Positions 20,037 to 30,417 of a stretch of DNA of 64,000 nt are shown piece after piece. This DNA is from Chaetoceros tenuissimus (lineage: Eukaryota > Bacillariophyta > Thalassiosirophyceae > Chaetocerotales > Chaetocerotaceae). Under the pieces are notes generated by a model. It was not told the origin of the DNA. It was given only the letters and a program-made list of their open reading frames with translations, and did no database searches. The DNA lies in assembly GCA_021927905.1 (NCBI GenBank), contig BLLK01000061.1, positions 124,001 to 188,000 on the forward strand. Direction: 5' to 3'. Made by a program: the position numbers and the translations under genes. Within the stretch, counting starts at the first letter, position 1. Every line of letters begins with the position of its first letter.

Positions 20037-23015
20037 CTATGACTTGCGCAATATGCTGCCAATAAGCTCTTCAAATTCTAATGATTGTGCTTCGCTGAAT
20101 GACGAGCGGCTGTCTTCAAGAACTCTCTTTGCATGTCTACATTCATAGCCATCTTCAAATCGTAAGACCATGTTTCCTTTGTTAATAAGGACTCCAATAT
20201 CTTCAACTTCTTTTAATGCTATGTGCAATGCTTCATAGTCATCTCTCATGTGAATTATATTGCTGAGTAGTGTAGAAAGTAATATTGTACAGTTTCTCAT
20301 GTTGTCTTTGGCTTCCTGTCGTAATACCAAAACTTCCCGTTCGTCAATCACCAAGATTAGTTTTGTATGTCCTTTTGCCAAGATTGTATCTGCCAGCTGA
20401 CGACGCTTAGTTTTGTCAGATGAATCGTCTCTAGAGTGACTTCTAAAGCCAATTCCAATCGATGGCTCCACTACAAAGTAAGGACGATCATCTAGTATTT
20501 CGCTAGTTCCTACTATAGATTGATATCCTAAACAGCCTAATGACCTTATGGCATTTGATGCAGGATGATATTGTGAAATCTTAAATGCATTGTCGTTCCA
20601 TCTATCGCCTACATCGGATGCCATATTGAGGGAAGCTACTACTTCACTATAAAAGTCGCGGAGGAGTTGGATCAATAGGAATGAACGTATAATCAATCTT
20701 GCCTCTTTTGTTTGATGAAGTTCTTTCTTAGATTCCTTGTTAATGATGGATGATACAAAATCTGCCTTGAGCTTAGAATTCAATGATTTAAGGTCGCATT
20801 GATAAATATTGTTTGAAGACGATGTATCTACATTTGAATAAAGGTCAGAAATCTCTTGCTGAACTAGCTCCGTGAACATTGATTCCACTTCAAAAATATT
20901 TTTCATTCTCATGCTCTCTGACGCAAAATATTTCAATGCAATATCGATAGACCGTAATAGGTCAAGATTGTGCTGTAAATTTGATGATTTGATACTTTTG
21001 ATACCAGAAAGCATTGTAGACAAATCTTGGTATATCAGAACAGTTGCAGACCTCAAATATAGTTCACTTTCATGAAGCGATACTTGTGACGATGAGTATG
21101 ATCGAAAAAGTAAATCGAGTGATGCATGCAGAATATTCTTTTCTTTTTGAAAAGATGAAACGATGCGCAGCTTGTTGATGGTCTTGTCATCTACAGCTTT
21201 GGATAAGAATACATTCTCTAGTAACAAAGACGCCGCAAAAAAGAGTCTCGGTCCAAGCTCACCAGATACTAGTTTGAAGATAACATCACGACAAGGATTG
21301 TGGACAGCACTGATGGACATGCCGGCTGAGAAGTCTTTGGTAGGAGTTTTCACAATGTGCGTTGTGGATTCTTCAAAACCAGCATTGGAAAAGTCCACAT
21401 TGTTATCAAAATCTGAAGCATCAGTTGTATCGTCTACTACGACATATTCATCCTGTGCAATAGCATTCAATAACCCTAACCCTAATTCTTTTCCACTTAT
21501 TTCCATATCTTCAATTTGCTTCGACGAAGGAGTATACGGATGCAAAACAGCGACAGCAACCATTTTGAGTAATGGAACATAGTCCATGTGCTCAAACATT
21601 TTTGAAATAACTATGATGCTCGCACAACACGAATTTGACAAATTCCCATCCAATGACATGAAACTATCGTGAAATTCAACAAAATTTTCCATGATGGAAG
21701 ACTGCATAATAGCTTTGATGATATGCTCACAGAATCCAACTGTAACACTTCTTTCACAACTCCATAACAAATCATTTAATATAACTAATGAACTCTCGAG
21801 CTTGGTAAGTTCCATAGATAGCAATTTATTCTGAAATTCGCCATCCGTTTCAAGAATCTTGGACAGACCATCACAGCGGAGTATCAATTCATTGGATAAA
21901 TGTTGAATAAGCATATTCTGCTCCATGTAAAGCTCTGAAATGACATTTTTCATTTCATTTCCTGGTAATTTGTACAATGTCAAGATAATGTTCAAAGCTG
22001 TGGAGTAGACAAAGTCATCTGATCGATCCTTATGAACAGGCGACGAGACAACCTCCACAGCCGCATACATGAGTGGGAACGTTGGCAATTTCGACGATTG
22101 TCCGTACATATCACAAAAGAAGTGACACAATTCTGGTGTTTTTGCAAGTTGCAAAGTCAGAGTCTTTAGAAACGAAATATAAACTGGCAGAATTTCATCC
22201 AATGCTTCTGGTTTCCATTGTTGCAATGGTATGATGGATACAATCATTTCATTGATATAATTGTTGGACAAGAGATAATATAAAGATTTTGGATCTGAGG
22301 TATTGGAAATCAATATCGTGATGGTTTGCAAAACCTGCGCTTTGACAATGGCAGTCCATGTAACTCCACTGTACCTCTCTTCTTGATCCTCATCTTGAAT
22401 CTCATTGGAAGGGTTGGTCAAAACAATGTCTACAAGAAGTGACAATATGTTTTTATCACAAAAATAGTCAAACACTGCTTCATTTCCATGTTTCATAGTT
22501 TTGGAAAATGTATCGACATAATTTTGACGTTGCTCTCCGTAAACGACAACTTCACCTAAATCCTTGATCAACTGAACCACTCTAGATTCAAGTTTCCGAG
22601 CCTGAATCAATGCTGCTACAGCATCTTCATTATCATCAAAGCTATAATCATCCATCGGCTTCGCTTGCAATTTCTGAGTCGCGGCAAGTGATTTCCAAGT
22701 CTGTACTGATTCAAGAGCATTGCTTGCTGGTTGATGAAATGCTTCAAAGGATATTTCTTCATGGTATTGGTCTATATCTGACGTCATTGATTTGATATTG
22801 GATCTAAAGTTCTGGACTTGATTCAAGTTCTCATGCTCTTCATCTGTATTGAGAGAAAGATCATATTGATTGTACTGTGACGTAGGTGCAATGGCTGCAA
22901 GGAGTGTTGAATAGATAGACCTTAGTTTGTCCACGCTGTTGATTTCATCTTTTTCTTGTTGTTCTATCTTCTTGGACGTCGTATTCCACATTGCACCGCC
23001 TCCACGCAGAGCCAT
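20037..23015 (-). CDS. CLEC16A / GOP-1 / TT9-like protein
   Basis: 992 aa in one exon. Residues roughly 140-350 carry the FPL domain of the CLEC16A family: FDYFCDKNILSLLVDI, then an LQTITILISN helix, SLYYLLSNNYINEMIV, PVYISFLKTLTLQL, FFxDMYG and FPLMYAAVEVV, in the same order as in animals and plants. The central part is helical (armadillo-like) with acidic linkers. Near the C-terminus, TKLILVIDEREVLVLRQEAKDN resembles the CLEC16A C-terminal beta segment. CLEC16A proteins act on endosomes, lysosomes and mitophagy with a RING E3 partner, and TT9 acts in plant vacuolar traffic. A similar endomembrane role is inferred. The N-terminus starts MALRGGGAMWNT with no signal peptide. Confidence 0.85.
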   Translation of the reverse strand: MALRGGGAMWNTTSKKIEQQEKDEINSVDKLRSIYSTLLAAIAPTSQYNQYDLSLNTDEEHENLNQVQNFRSNIKSMTSDIDQYHEEISFEAFHQPASNALESVQTWKSLAATQKLQAKPMDDYSFDDNEDAVAALIQARKLESRVVQLIKDLGEVVVYGEQRQNYVDTFSKTMKHGNEAVFDYFCDKNILSLLVDIVLTNPSNEIQDEDQEERYSGVTWTAIVKAQVLQTITILISNTSDPKSLYYLLSNNYINEMIVSIIPLQQWKPEALDEILPVYISFLKTLTLQLAKTPELCHFFCDMYGQSSKLPTFPLMYAAVEVVSSPVHKDRSDDFVYSTALNIILTLYKLPGNEMKNVISELYMEQNMLIQHLSNELILRCDGLSKILETDGEFQNKLLSMELTKLESSLVILNDLLWSCERSVTVGFCEHIIKAIMQSSIMENFVEFHDSFMSLDGNLSNSCCASIIVISKMFEHMDYVPLLKMVAVAVLHPYTPSSKQIEDMEISGKELGLGLLNAIAQDEYVVVDDTTDASDFDNNVDFSNAGFEESTTHIVKTPTKDFSAGMSISAVHNPCRDVIFKLVSGELGPRLFFAASLLLENVFLSKAVDDKTINKLRIVSSFQKEKNILHASLDLLFRSYSSSQVSLHESELYLRSATVLIYQDLSTMLSGIKSIKSSNLQHNLDLLRSIDIALKYFASESMRMKNIFEVESMFTELVQQEISDLYSNVDTSSSNNIYQCDLKSLNSKLKADFVSSIINKESKKELHQTKEARLIIRSFLLIQLLRDFYSEVVASLNMASDVGDRWNDNAFKISQYHPASNAIRSLGCLGYQSIVGTSEILDDRPYFVVEPSIGIGFRSHSRDDSSDKTKRRQLADTILAKGHTKLILVIDEREVLVLRQEAKDNMRNCTILLSTLLSNIIHMRDDYEALHIALKEVEDIGVLINKGNMVLRFEDGYECRHAKRVLEDSRSSFSEAQSLEFEELIGSILRKS

Positions 23016-23380
23016 CTTTTCAAGACTTTAATTCTTGGTGTCTATATCAATACGTATAGCAGATAATTGAAATCGATATATATTTACAGTAAAAAAGAGA
23101 TGTGCACTCTGAACATGAACATAAAACCAATGCGAAAAGTGAAACATTCAAAAAACAACACATGTACTTACAAAGCGGGTAAAAGGAAGTTATTTAATAA
23201 ACCCAATTCATTCACGGTTTGGGTCTTATCTCGTGCGTAAGTTGAAGCTTTTTTGTGTGAGGTTGAACGCTGAACGCCATTGATCTATTTCATTACTTCT
23301 TCTTCCATTACACGAACCCTCGTTGCAATTACTTCATCCAAAAGTAATACATTGAACCATAGCATCGAGATCAGCACACG
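23016..23380. promoter_or_regulatory. divergent promoter region
   Basis: 365 bp between the divergent CLEC16A-like and prolyl-hydroxylase-like genes. No motif that I can name and no coding signal. Confidence 0.35.
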
Positions 23381-25070
23381 ATGCAATTGAATAAGTCTTC
23401 ATTTTTACTGCTCGTGGCAGTGCAGGCTGTAGCTGCTTTTCTAGCTCCAAGCCTTACTTTCCCAAGTACTAAAACCTCCTCATCTTTCAACACACTTTCC
23501 ATGGCACAAGATGAGAATGTTGCCAGTGAAGTCACAAACCTATTGGAAAAACGCCTTGCATCTGGAAAACTATCTGGAACTGAAACTTCCACTGCACTCA
23601 AAGCGACTGAATCGCTCTTGAATCAATTGGATGAACTTCAATCCCCAACCTACACCCCTGAACAGCTTCAACAGGCATGTCAAGACTTGGACATTGACAC
23701 CGTAGACTCCATCCTTGCTTCAGGTATGGCCATGACAGAAGAAAATTGCGATACAGCATTCTGGGCGGTAGTGAATAGCATCGACGAGGCAGAAAAGCAA
23801 GATTTACCTCTAGCTGCAAACGTCGCTCAGATGCTTCATAGAATCTTTGATGCTGATCAACAACTACTACTTACACGTGAAAAACAAACTACCAATGTAA
23901 CATGCATGCAACCTGATGATTCTACAGGTGATGCTGGAGCAGCACGTAAAATGAACTATGTCTTTGATGATGGTGAGTTTTGGAGGATTTTTTGTTGTAG
24001 TTTGTATTTATTTCTGATTAAATCTTTTTTTAGGTGATCATAAGAATCTCCCTCTCATGCGTAAGTTTTTTTTCTTGTCTTTGCCAAGTCTTTGTCTTGC
24101 CATATATGATTTATATCTAATAACAATACTTCAAATTATAGCGGGACGAAGATGTGAAGGTGGAAACTGTTGTGATGCATGTAGTCGAAACATTTTCCCA
24201 ACTTTTGCATCCAAACAAGAAACTGATTTGGAAATGTTTCCAGAAATTATGTCCTTGACTTTTAATGATTTGGCAGAAGTTTCGGCAAAGAGTATTGTAC
24301 AGTTTGTGCGCTTGGTAGAGAGGGTGAGAAGGACTATTGCGCATGAATATGGTTTGCCATTAAAGACTATTTTACCGCTTCAGGCTTATTCGAGAAAATA
24401 TGTAGCTGGTACCACTCAGAAAGGTGGTGGAGGAGGAGAAGGAGACTTTGTTACTTTGCATACAGATGAAGCTACTCATGCTGGATATCATTATTCCTGT
24501 GTCTTGTATTTGAGTACACAAGGTGAGGATTTTGAAGGAGGAAACTTTGTGTTCAATGACCCAGCTCCAGAGGATGAAAAGCAAGTTCAAGCTATGGAAG
24601 TAAAGGAGCAAGAGGAGGAAAGTGATGAACTTGAGAAGAGGCTCTTGGAAGCTCTACAGAGAGGAGAAGAGCTTCCTGACATGGAAGGTATCATTGAAGG
24701 TTCCGATGGTCAATCTGATTCAAACTTTGAAGAAGAAGTTCGTCGTGCTGGAAGAACTTTGACTCCATTTCATCCATCCCGAGGAGCAGCTGTTATTTTC
24801 TCTTCTGGGTGGGAGAATATGCATGAAGTTGAAAAGATTACTTCTGGGGTACGTTATGCTGTTCCTTGTTTCTTTACCACTTGTGCTGTTCCTGAGGCTG
24901 CATATCAGCAAATGAATGCTGGTTTGCCAAAATCAGATGAAGATATTGCAGATGACTGGCTTCACTTGCTCCTTGCACATAGAAAAGAAGAGCCAATGGA
25001 ATCTGTAGGACGTGTGAAGGAGCTATTGATGAAATGGCATTATATGTGTACACCATTGAGTGAGCATTAG
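23381..25070 (+). CDS. 2-oxoglutarate/Fe(II) oxygenase of the prolyl 4-hydroxylase type, plastid signal (3 exons, 27-nt microexon)
   Basis: Exons 23381-23972, 24034-24060 (27 nt) and 24142-25070 join in phase 1 to 515 aa; the microexon encodes only GDHKNLPLM. The leader NKSSFLLLVAVQAVAAFLAPS ends in A-F-L-A-P, a textbook diatom plastid motif. The N-terminal region is helical. The catalytic part has HTDEATHAGYHYSCVLYLS (the HxD pair), then a long acidic insert, then the distal His in GWENMHEVEKITSGVRYAV, with the Arg that binds 2-oxoglutarate. A Cys-rich RRCEGGNCCDAC segment precedes the core. It should hydroxylate a Pro or Lys side chain; the substrate is unknown. The roughly 70-residue acidic insert between the two metal-binding strands is unusual. 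Confidence 0.85.
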
Positions 25071-25291
25071 ATCAGGAATAAATACTAAAAAAATCTCATA
25101 ATTTTTCAATCACATTTTTTATTAAAAATCACATGTTGACTTGGGTCACGCTTTTGGTCCAATGAGCTCGAGTGCGACACACATCTCTCTCATCATCACC
25201 TAATCACATCATCACTCTCCTTCGCTTTCATAGATTACTGTTACAATTGTTGAGAGACGGAAGAACGTAGACAAACATACAAGGGCGCATC

Positions 25292-27433
25292 ATGGCAACT
25301 TCATCTCCTCCCTTTACAATTCTATGGTCGACACAAGGTGGAAGGGCGAAAGCCTGTGCTCGACGAACAGCTAGGATCCTTCGGGAAAATGCACAAATAC
25401 ACTCGTCCAAATACAAAGAGAACCTACCAGATGGATACTATGGATGTTCTTTTGACGACTTTGGCTCAGTAGATTTCTTCAAACTAGGTTCTACTTCTAC
25501 AGAAAAGAGACTTGTAATCATGTTTGTCAGTACCACTGGAGATGCAGAACAGTGTGACTCAATCAAAGAAACATGGCGAAAGCTATTGCAGAAATCAATT
25601 CCTACCGATCAATTTGAAAATGTAGAATTTGCACTATTTTGTCTAGGTGATAGAGCATATGGACCACAAGCATTTTGTGCGGCTGGAAGAAAATTGGCTG
25701 CGAGAATGATGCAACTTTCGGCAAAACCTTTTTGTGATGTAGGTTATGGTGATGACGGCACTCCGAATGGAGGTGTATTTGCAGATCTAGATGTTTGGCT
25801 CGAGACAGTATTCTTGAAAAAGATATTTGGAAATAGAGATAAAGTTCTAGCAGATCAAATAGAGCGTCCATTACCATCCACACAGTATGAAGTGAGAATA
25901 CTGTCAAAGAGGAAGAATGTCGATCATAACTTGAAAGAATGGGAGCAAGATGAATTCAAGGAATATTATGATAGATTTTTTGCGTCAAACTGCCCTGCAA
26001 CTTCCTATCACTATAGTTCTGAAAGCGGAAAGCGTATCATAGGTTCAGAAGAAAGTCAAATATCCATAGATTCCCGTATAGGTAAACCTTTGTTGGCTTC
26101 TGTTACAAGCAATGAGAGAATAACTTCAAGTGACTGGCATCAAGATACGAGACATGTCTCACTTCATATTGAAAGTGTCTACAAAACAAAGCAGAGTCAA
26201 ACTGATGAAAACATTGCGGAGATAGAAGAGCACCAATTGCCATACCATGCTGGTGATATTGCAACAATAATACCTTCAAATCCAAAGTCTGTTGTCAGTC
26301 GATTCATTTCATGCTTACCGCAATCTATACAAGATGTTGTAGATGATTCACTGGAAATCATAGCTGAGATAGATTCGTCTACTCAATTTAAGTCTTCCTT
26401 TGTCCCATGGCCTAAACGCTGTACTTTGAGAGGCTTATTAACATATTGTGCTGATATTTGTAGCTTACCAGAAAGGGAAGATTTGAGAGCATTGAGTTTC
26501 TACTGTAATCCAAATCATCCTGTGGGGATTGATCAAAGAAAGAAGCTTATATCGTTAAGCGAAACTGCTGACGCAGCTCTATATGGCGACTATATCATTC
26601 GTGAGAAACGTAACTGGGCTGATATTTTGTTCGACTTTGACAGTATCAAGTTTGAGTCTGAAGATGAAGGGAAGGGGTCACTATATGTACCGCTTACAAT
26701 TGATCATCTCTTAATGATCTTGGCACCGATTATGCCGCGACACTTTTCTATTGCAAGTGCACCGTCAAAGAGTGAAAAATCGTATTGTCTTCGAAATGGA
26801 AGACTTGGTTTTAATATCAATCTTTGTGTAGCAGTTGTAAAAGGTAGAACTAGATATGGTCGTCCACATCAAGGACTTTGCTCAACATATTTATCAAGCC
26901 TACGTCCCTCTAGTATGTATAATGTTAGGGTTTGGATAAGACCAGGTTCTTTCCAGAAAATGTCAATAGATCAAAGTAAGCCGATCTTGTTTGTTGGAGC
27001 TGGGACAGGCGTTGCTCCGTTACGGTCACTCATTCAAGAAAGGTTGAGCGCAAGAAAGACGACTACTGACATACCTTCAAATATCTTAATTTTTGGCTGC
27101 AGGAAACAAGATAAAGACTTTTATTATAAGTGTGAATGGGAGAAAATAAAAGAAGATGGTGATTTAAGGCTGATGACAGCATTCAGTCAGGACCAAAGGC
27201 ACAAACTCTATGTGCAAAAAGTGCTTCGTGAAGCTGATGAGGGAGCATTTATTGCAAAGCATGTACTTGAAAGAGGTGGAGCCATTTATGTTGCTGGAGG
27301 TGCAAAAATGGCGAGAGCAGTAAAAGATGAAATTCTTGAAGCACTAGCTGCGACTCTTGGAGAGAAAACAGCAAAGGCCCTTTTAGGAAAACTCCAACGC
27401 ACTGGTCAGTTTAGTGTCGAAGCATGGAGCTAG
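25292..27433 (+). CDS. NDOR1: NADPH-dependent diflavin oxidoreductase (Tah18/NDOR1 family)
   Basis: 713 aa in one exon. Flavodoxin-type FMN domain (residues 10-165: ILWSTQGGRAKACAR, STTGDAEQC, FCLGDRAYG), connecting domain and FAD domain with HFSIASAPS and GLCSTYLSSL, then the NADPH domain with VGAGTGVAPLRSLIQER and a family-specific end, LQRTGQFSVEAWS. The phosphate loop reads STQGGRA, against the usual SQTGTA. Tah18/NDOR1 passes electrons from NADPH to Dre2/CIAPIN1 in cytosolic Fe-S cluster assembly. No leader, so cytosolic. It is longer than the usual about 600 aa, through inserts in the connecting region. Confidence 0.93.
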   Translation: MATSSPPFTILWSTQGGRAKACARRTARILRENAQIHSSKYKENLPDGYYGCSFDDFGSVDFFKLGSTSTEKRLVIMFVSTTGDAEQCDSIKETWRKLLQKSIPTDQFENVEFALFCLGDRAYGPQAFCAAGRKLAARMMQLSAKPFCDVGYGDDGTPNGGVFADLDVWLETVFLKKIFGNRDKVLADQIERPLPSTQYEVRILSKRKNVDHNLKEWEQDEFKEYYDRFFASNCPATSYHYSSESGKRIIGSEESQISIDSRIGKPLLASVTSNERITSSDWHQDTRHVSLHIESVYKTKQSQTDENIAEIEEHQLPYHAGDIATIIPSNPKSVVSRFISCLPQSIQDVVDDSLEIIAEIDSSTQFKSSFVPWPKRCTLRGLLTYCADICSLPEREDLRALSFYCNPNHPVGIDQRKKLISLSETADAALYGDYIIREKRNWADILFDFDSIKFESEDEGKGSLYVPLTIDHLLMILAPIMPRHFSIASAPSKSEKSYCLRNGRLGFNINLCVAVVKGRTRYGRPHQGLCSTYLSSLRPSSMYNVRVWIRPGSFQKMSIDQSKPILFVGAGTGVAPLRSLIQERLSARKTTTDIPSNILIFGCRKQDKDFYYKCEWEKIKEDGDLRLMTAFSQDQRHKLYVQKVLREADEGAFIAKHVLERGGAIYVAGGAKMARAVKDEILEALAATLGEKTAKALLGKLQRTGQFSVEAWS

Positions 27434-27895
27434 TCGCCATATTATAGGTTACTTGTTTTCATTTTATTGTGTAAAATACTAAAACCAAGTACTATATAGT
27501 AATAACTTCGATACTGAGAGAGTTGGAAAATTGGAATTCTTGGCTTTATACTGTTGCTTTGCGTAGGTATGATATAGTTCTTCCAATCGAAGGATTGTTG
27601 GTACTAATCGGTTATCGATTTGATACCTGAGCAAATCCCTAGTCCATTGTAACCACTTGATAATTGCTTTTTCCGCAAGCCACTAAGGTAGACTTCCTTC
27701 CTGGTTTGCAACTAAATTTAAAGTTGGAAGACTATTATCTCATTCATCACTATTGCAACTTCAAAAGTCACCTTTTCAGAAACCTAATTGTCGCAATTCC
27801 TATTTGCATTTTGGGCTTGTCTCAAAAAGAATGAATGTATCTAAATCAATACATCATTTCTGATGCTTTCATCGATGACAACGTAAAATAGAAAT
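27434..27895. other. convergent 3' flanks
   Basis: 462 bp between convergent genes. No tRNA, repeat or coding signal recognised. Confidence 0.45.
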
Positions 27896-28918
27896 CTACA
27901 ATCGAACCATACCCTTGAAAACATCGTAGCAAACTAAAAGCAATGCACCTCCAAAGCTTCGCATGAGATTTGGCCCTATACCAAGATAGAAACCACGCAA
28001 ACCTTCCTCTTGAAATATCCGTTGAAATGCATGAATAGAATTCTTGTACAGCCTTTCCTCACTCTTGAGTCCAGCTTGCATCATCAAACGTCTCCTGACA
28101 GAATCAATAGGATAACAGATAGTTCCTGCTACAATGGAAACAGTTTGTGCTACAGCAAATCTCTCTCCCATACTCAAGGTTTGATCGGAATATCCCTTAT
28201 AAGCACTACTTTTTGATCGTCTATGCAGCAACTCAGTTTTACAAGCATCATAGCCACCTAAATGCAATGCTCGATAAAGACAAACTCCACCTAAAGCAAT
28301 ACCATAGCCCTGATACATTCCTCTGATTCCATCAGCTTTCCAAATATTTAAAAATACATCACGCATCCCTTTGGGATATTTGCGATTTTCAGAACCGACA
28401 TCTAAAGCCAATCTCGTTCGCATAAATTCTATTGGATACAAGACAGTAGTGGTTGTTCCACCCGCCAGTCCCCCACTCAGAAAAGACGATATTATTCGTC
28501 TTCTCTTTTGACGATCTTCATGTGCTCGTTTTGAAGGTAGAGCAAGTGTAGCTTGTAAAATAGGTCGCATGGCAGATTTGTACCAATCCATGAGCATAAA
28601 ATTCAAAGCGGCTGCTCCAGCTTGTCGTAACACATTTGGTGTATTGCCTCTCCAGAAAGCCAAAAGTCCTTCTTCTATGTAGACAGTCTGTGCCACATTC
28701 CATGCAGATGAATATTTTGGTTTATTATTTCCAGATGTCGTAATTGATTTTTGAAGTTGCATCAGAAGTTTGACTCTTTCAATAGGTGCCACTGCAGTTT
28801 TACTCAAGGCCCCTGCTGATGCCCCTGCTACTGCATCAGAAATTGATGACTTTATTCGCTCTCTATTTGTTTTAGCATAGGCTATTGATGGCTGTGATGA
28901 AGGTGAGGAGTTACTCAT
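27896..28918 (-). CDS. mitochondrial carrier, ADP/ATP-carrier-like
   Basis: 340 aa from the ATG at 28918. An earlier ATG at 29146 would add 76 poorly conserved residues; I prefer the later one because carriers begin close to their first helix and it leaves a normal 308-bp spacer. There are three carrier repeats with PxE/DxxKxR-type signatures: SKTAVAPIERVKLLMQLQ, YPIEFMRTRLALDVG and YPIDSVRRRLMMQAG. The last contains RRRLMM, one change from the RRRMMM hallmark of ADP/ATP carriers. FWRGNTPNVLRQ and IRGMYQGYGIAL also match that subfamily. It should exchange adenine nucleotides across an organelle membrane, but the L for M change and odd helix contacts leave the exact substrate open. Confidence 0.85.
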   Translation of the reverse strand: MSNSSPSSQPSIAYAKTNRERIKSSISDAVAGASAGALSKTAVAPIERVKLLMQLQKSITTSGNNKPKYSSAWNVAQTVYIEEGLLAFWRGNTPNVLRQAGAAALNFMLMDWYKSAMRPILQATLALPSKRAHEDRQKRRRIISSFLSGGLAGGTTTTVLYPIEFMRTRLALDVGSENRKYPKGMRDVFLNIWKADGIRGMYQGYGIALGGVCLYRALHLGGYDACKTELLHRRSKSSAYKGYSDQTLSMGERFAVAQTVSIVAGTICYPIDSVRRRLMMQAGLKSEERLYKNSIHAFQRIFQEEGLRGFYLGIGPNLMRSFGGALLLVCYDVFKGMVRL

Positions 28919-29226
28919 TGCATAGGTATATGGATGCAATGTAAATTTTATGTTTGCATGTAATGACGATGCGAATTTTAATGTAGGAATTAGATGACAG
29001 ATGATGAGACGATAGAAAAAGATTTCGAGAGGGGATGATGACGAAGTCTGGCCGTTAGAAGAACCGTTATTTTCATATGTGAAGGGAAGAAGGACTAGAA
29101 TTGTTTTACAAGTGGTGTAGGTTTCAACTGAAGTTTCTAGCGACATCTCACACTATGAAGTATCATAATTTATTTTGTATAAAAATAAACGCATTCTACA
29201 TTGAATATGATAAGCATCAAACCATT
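28919..29226. other. spacer upstream of the carrier gene
   Basis: 308 bp between the IGPS-like stop and the preferred carrier start. It contains the alternative upstream ATG (29146) in frame with the carrier. No other feature is seen. Confidence 0.4.
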
Positions 29227-30417
29227 TTACATGAAAGAATTAGGATCCTCAGCTGTAGGAATGTCAGTTTTTGGACCTGGCATGTAATTTCCATCTTGAT
29301 CAAATTCTGCATGTTCCAATCCCCATTGAGACATTTCAGCAGGTAATAAAGTGCGGTCTCTAACAGCACGAATAAATTCTGGTGCCTTTGCCGATCCCAT
29401 GGCTGCTCTTCCCACAACGATGCCATCATAACCAACTGCCAACAATCGTTTCATATCCTCTGTAGTTTCTAATCCACCACCTGCGATGGTAATAATTGGT
29501 CCACCGCTTCCAGGAAACATTCCTGCAAGCTTGTATGCTTGGTCTGGGTAATATCTTTGTTGTAATCGATCATAATTGCTCACCATGATATTCTGAGCAA
29601 GACAATCCAAAGCATTCTGCACTTCATTTCGAGTATGACACTCAACAATTGTCTCTAATCCAATAGTTGTTGCTAAATCAAGAAAATTCGATAATGCTGG
29701 TCCTAAAACTGATGCAATCAGTACTATTCCGTCACAGCCTGCATCCTTTGCAAGTCCAAGTTGTATCTCATCTACAACGATATCCTTCATCACTACTGCA
29801 GCAGTATCACTGATTCGTCTTACAGCTTTGACAGCTGATCGGAGTTCAGTAATATCTCCACCATAAGAAGCATAATCTACATTTACAAATACGACATCAG
29901 CACCAAGTCCAACCATTGCTTCTGCTACCATACTTGCGTCATCGTATCTTGCATAAGTTTCACCTGGTCTAGATAAACTTTTACGTTTGATGTCTACAAT
30001 AAAAGAACCTCGTCTCATTACAGCATCCGCCATACCATATTCCATCAACTTTTGTTCACGATCTAGTTCTTCTTGTGATTTTTGTTTTGCATTAGGGTTG
30101 TCTGGAGAATAAGGATCTTCATATGTTCTTCGAAGTGCTTTGGCGAGTTTGAGTGGTTGTCTGTTTTCGCCATCGAGGACATAACCGATTGCCATACGAA
30201 CTGGATCAGATATCGAAGAGTGTTGTGCATTGACTTGCTTCATTTCATGTTCTTTGCGATAGACTGCAGAATGGAGATCTTCGTAGAGAGTCGTACTTGT
30301 TTGAGTTGGAGTGGCTCGTTGTGCAACATTTACTGGAGAAAATGCATAAAGACTAGAAGAAAGTAGTGAGGTTACTACCAGAGTAGATAATAATTGCTTC
30401 ATTCTTATTTGTTTCAA
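29227..30417 (-). CDS. indole-3-glycerol-phosphate-synthase-like TIM barrel, plastid signal
   Basis: 396 aa. The leader (KQLLSTLVVTSLLSSSLYAFSPV) ends in Y-A-F-S-P, a plastid-type junction. The barrel begins near residue 135. SFIVDIKRKSLSRPG aligns with the IGPS motif xxIAExKxxSPS, so the usual catalytic Glu is Asp here while the Lys remains. VVMKDIVVD keeps the catalytic Lys of KDF, TIVECHTRNE keeps the second Glu, and MVSNYDRL keeps the Asn of NNR. TIAGGGLETTEDM and GIVVGRAAM form the phosphate-binding end. An N-terminal 100-residue helical region is extra. It is either a diverged IGPS for plastid tryptophan synthesis or a paralogue with another phosphate-sugar substrate. I favour a diverged paralogue. 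Confidence 0.78.
   Translation of the reverse strand: MKQIRMKQLLSTLVVTSLLSSSLYAFSPVNVAQRATPTQTSTTLYEDLHSAVYRKEHEMKQVNAQHSSISDPVRMAIGYVLDGENRQPLKLAKALRRTYEDPYSPDNPNAKQKSQEELDREQKLMEYGMADAVMRRGSFIVDIKRKSLSRPGETYARYDDASMVAEAMVGLGADVVFVNVDYASYGGDITELRSAVKAVRRISDTAAVVMKDIVVDEIQLGLAKDAGCDGIVLIASVLGPALSNFLDLATTIGLETIVECHTRNEVQNALDCLAQNIMVSNYDRLQQRYYPDQAYKLAGMFPGSGGPIITIAGGGLETTEDMKRLLAVGYDGIVVGRAAMGSAKAPEFIRAVRDRTLLPAEMSQWGLEHAEFDQDGNYMPGPKTDIPTAEDPNSFM

Noticed and set aside
28919-29146. Using the upstream ATG at 29146 as the carrier start.
   Set aside because: It adds 76 residues with an extra hydrophobic stretch not seen in carriers and nearly abuts the neighbouring stop; the ATG at 28918 gives a standard carrier length.
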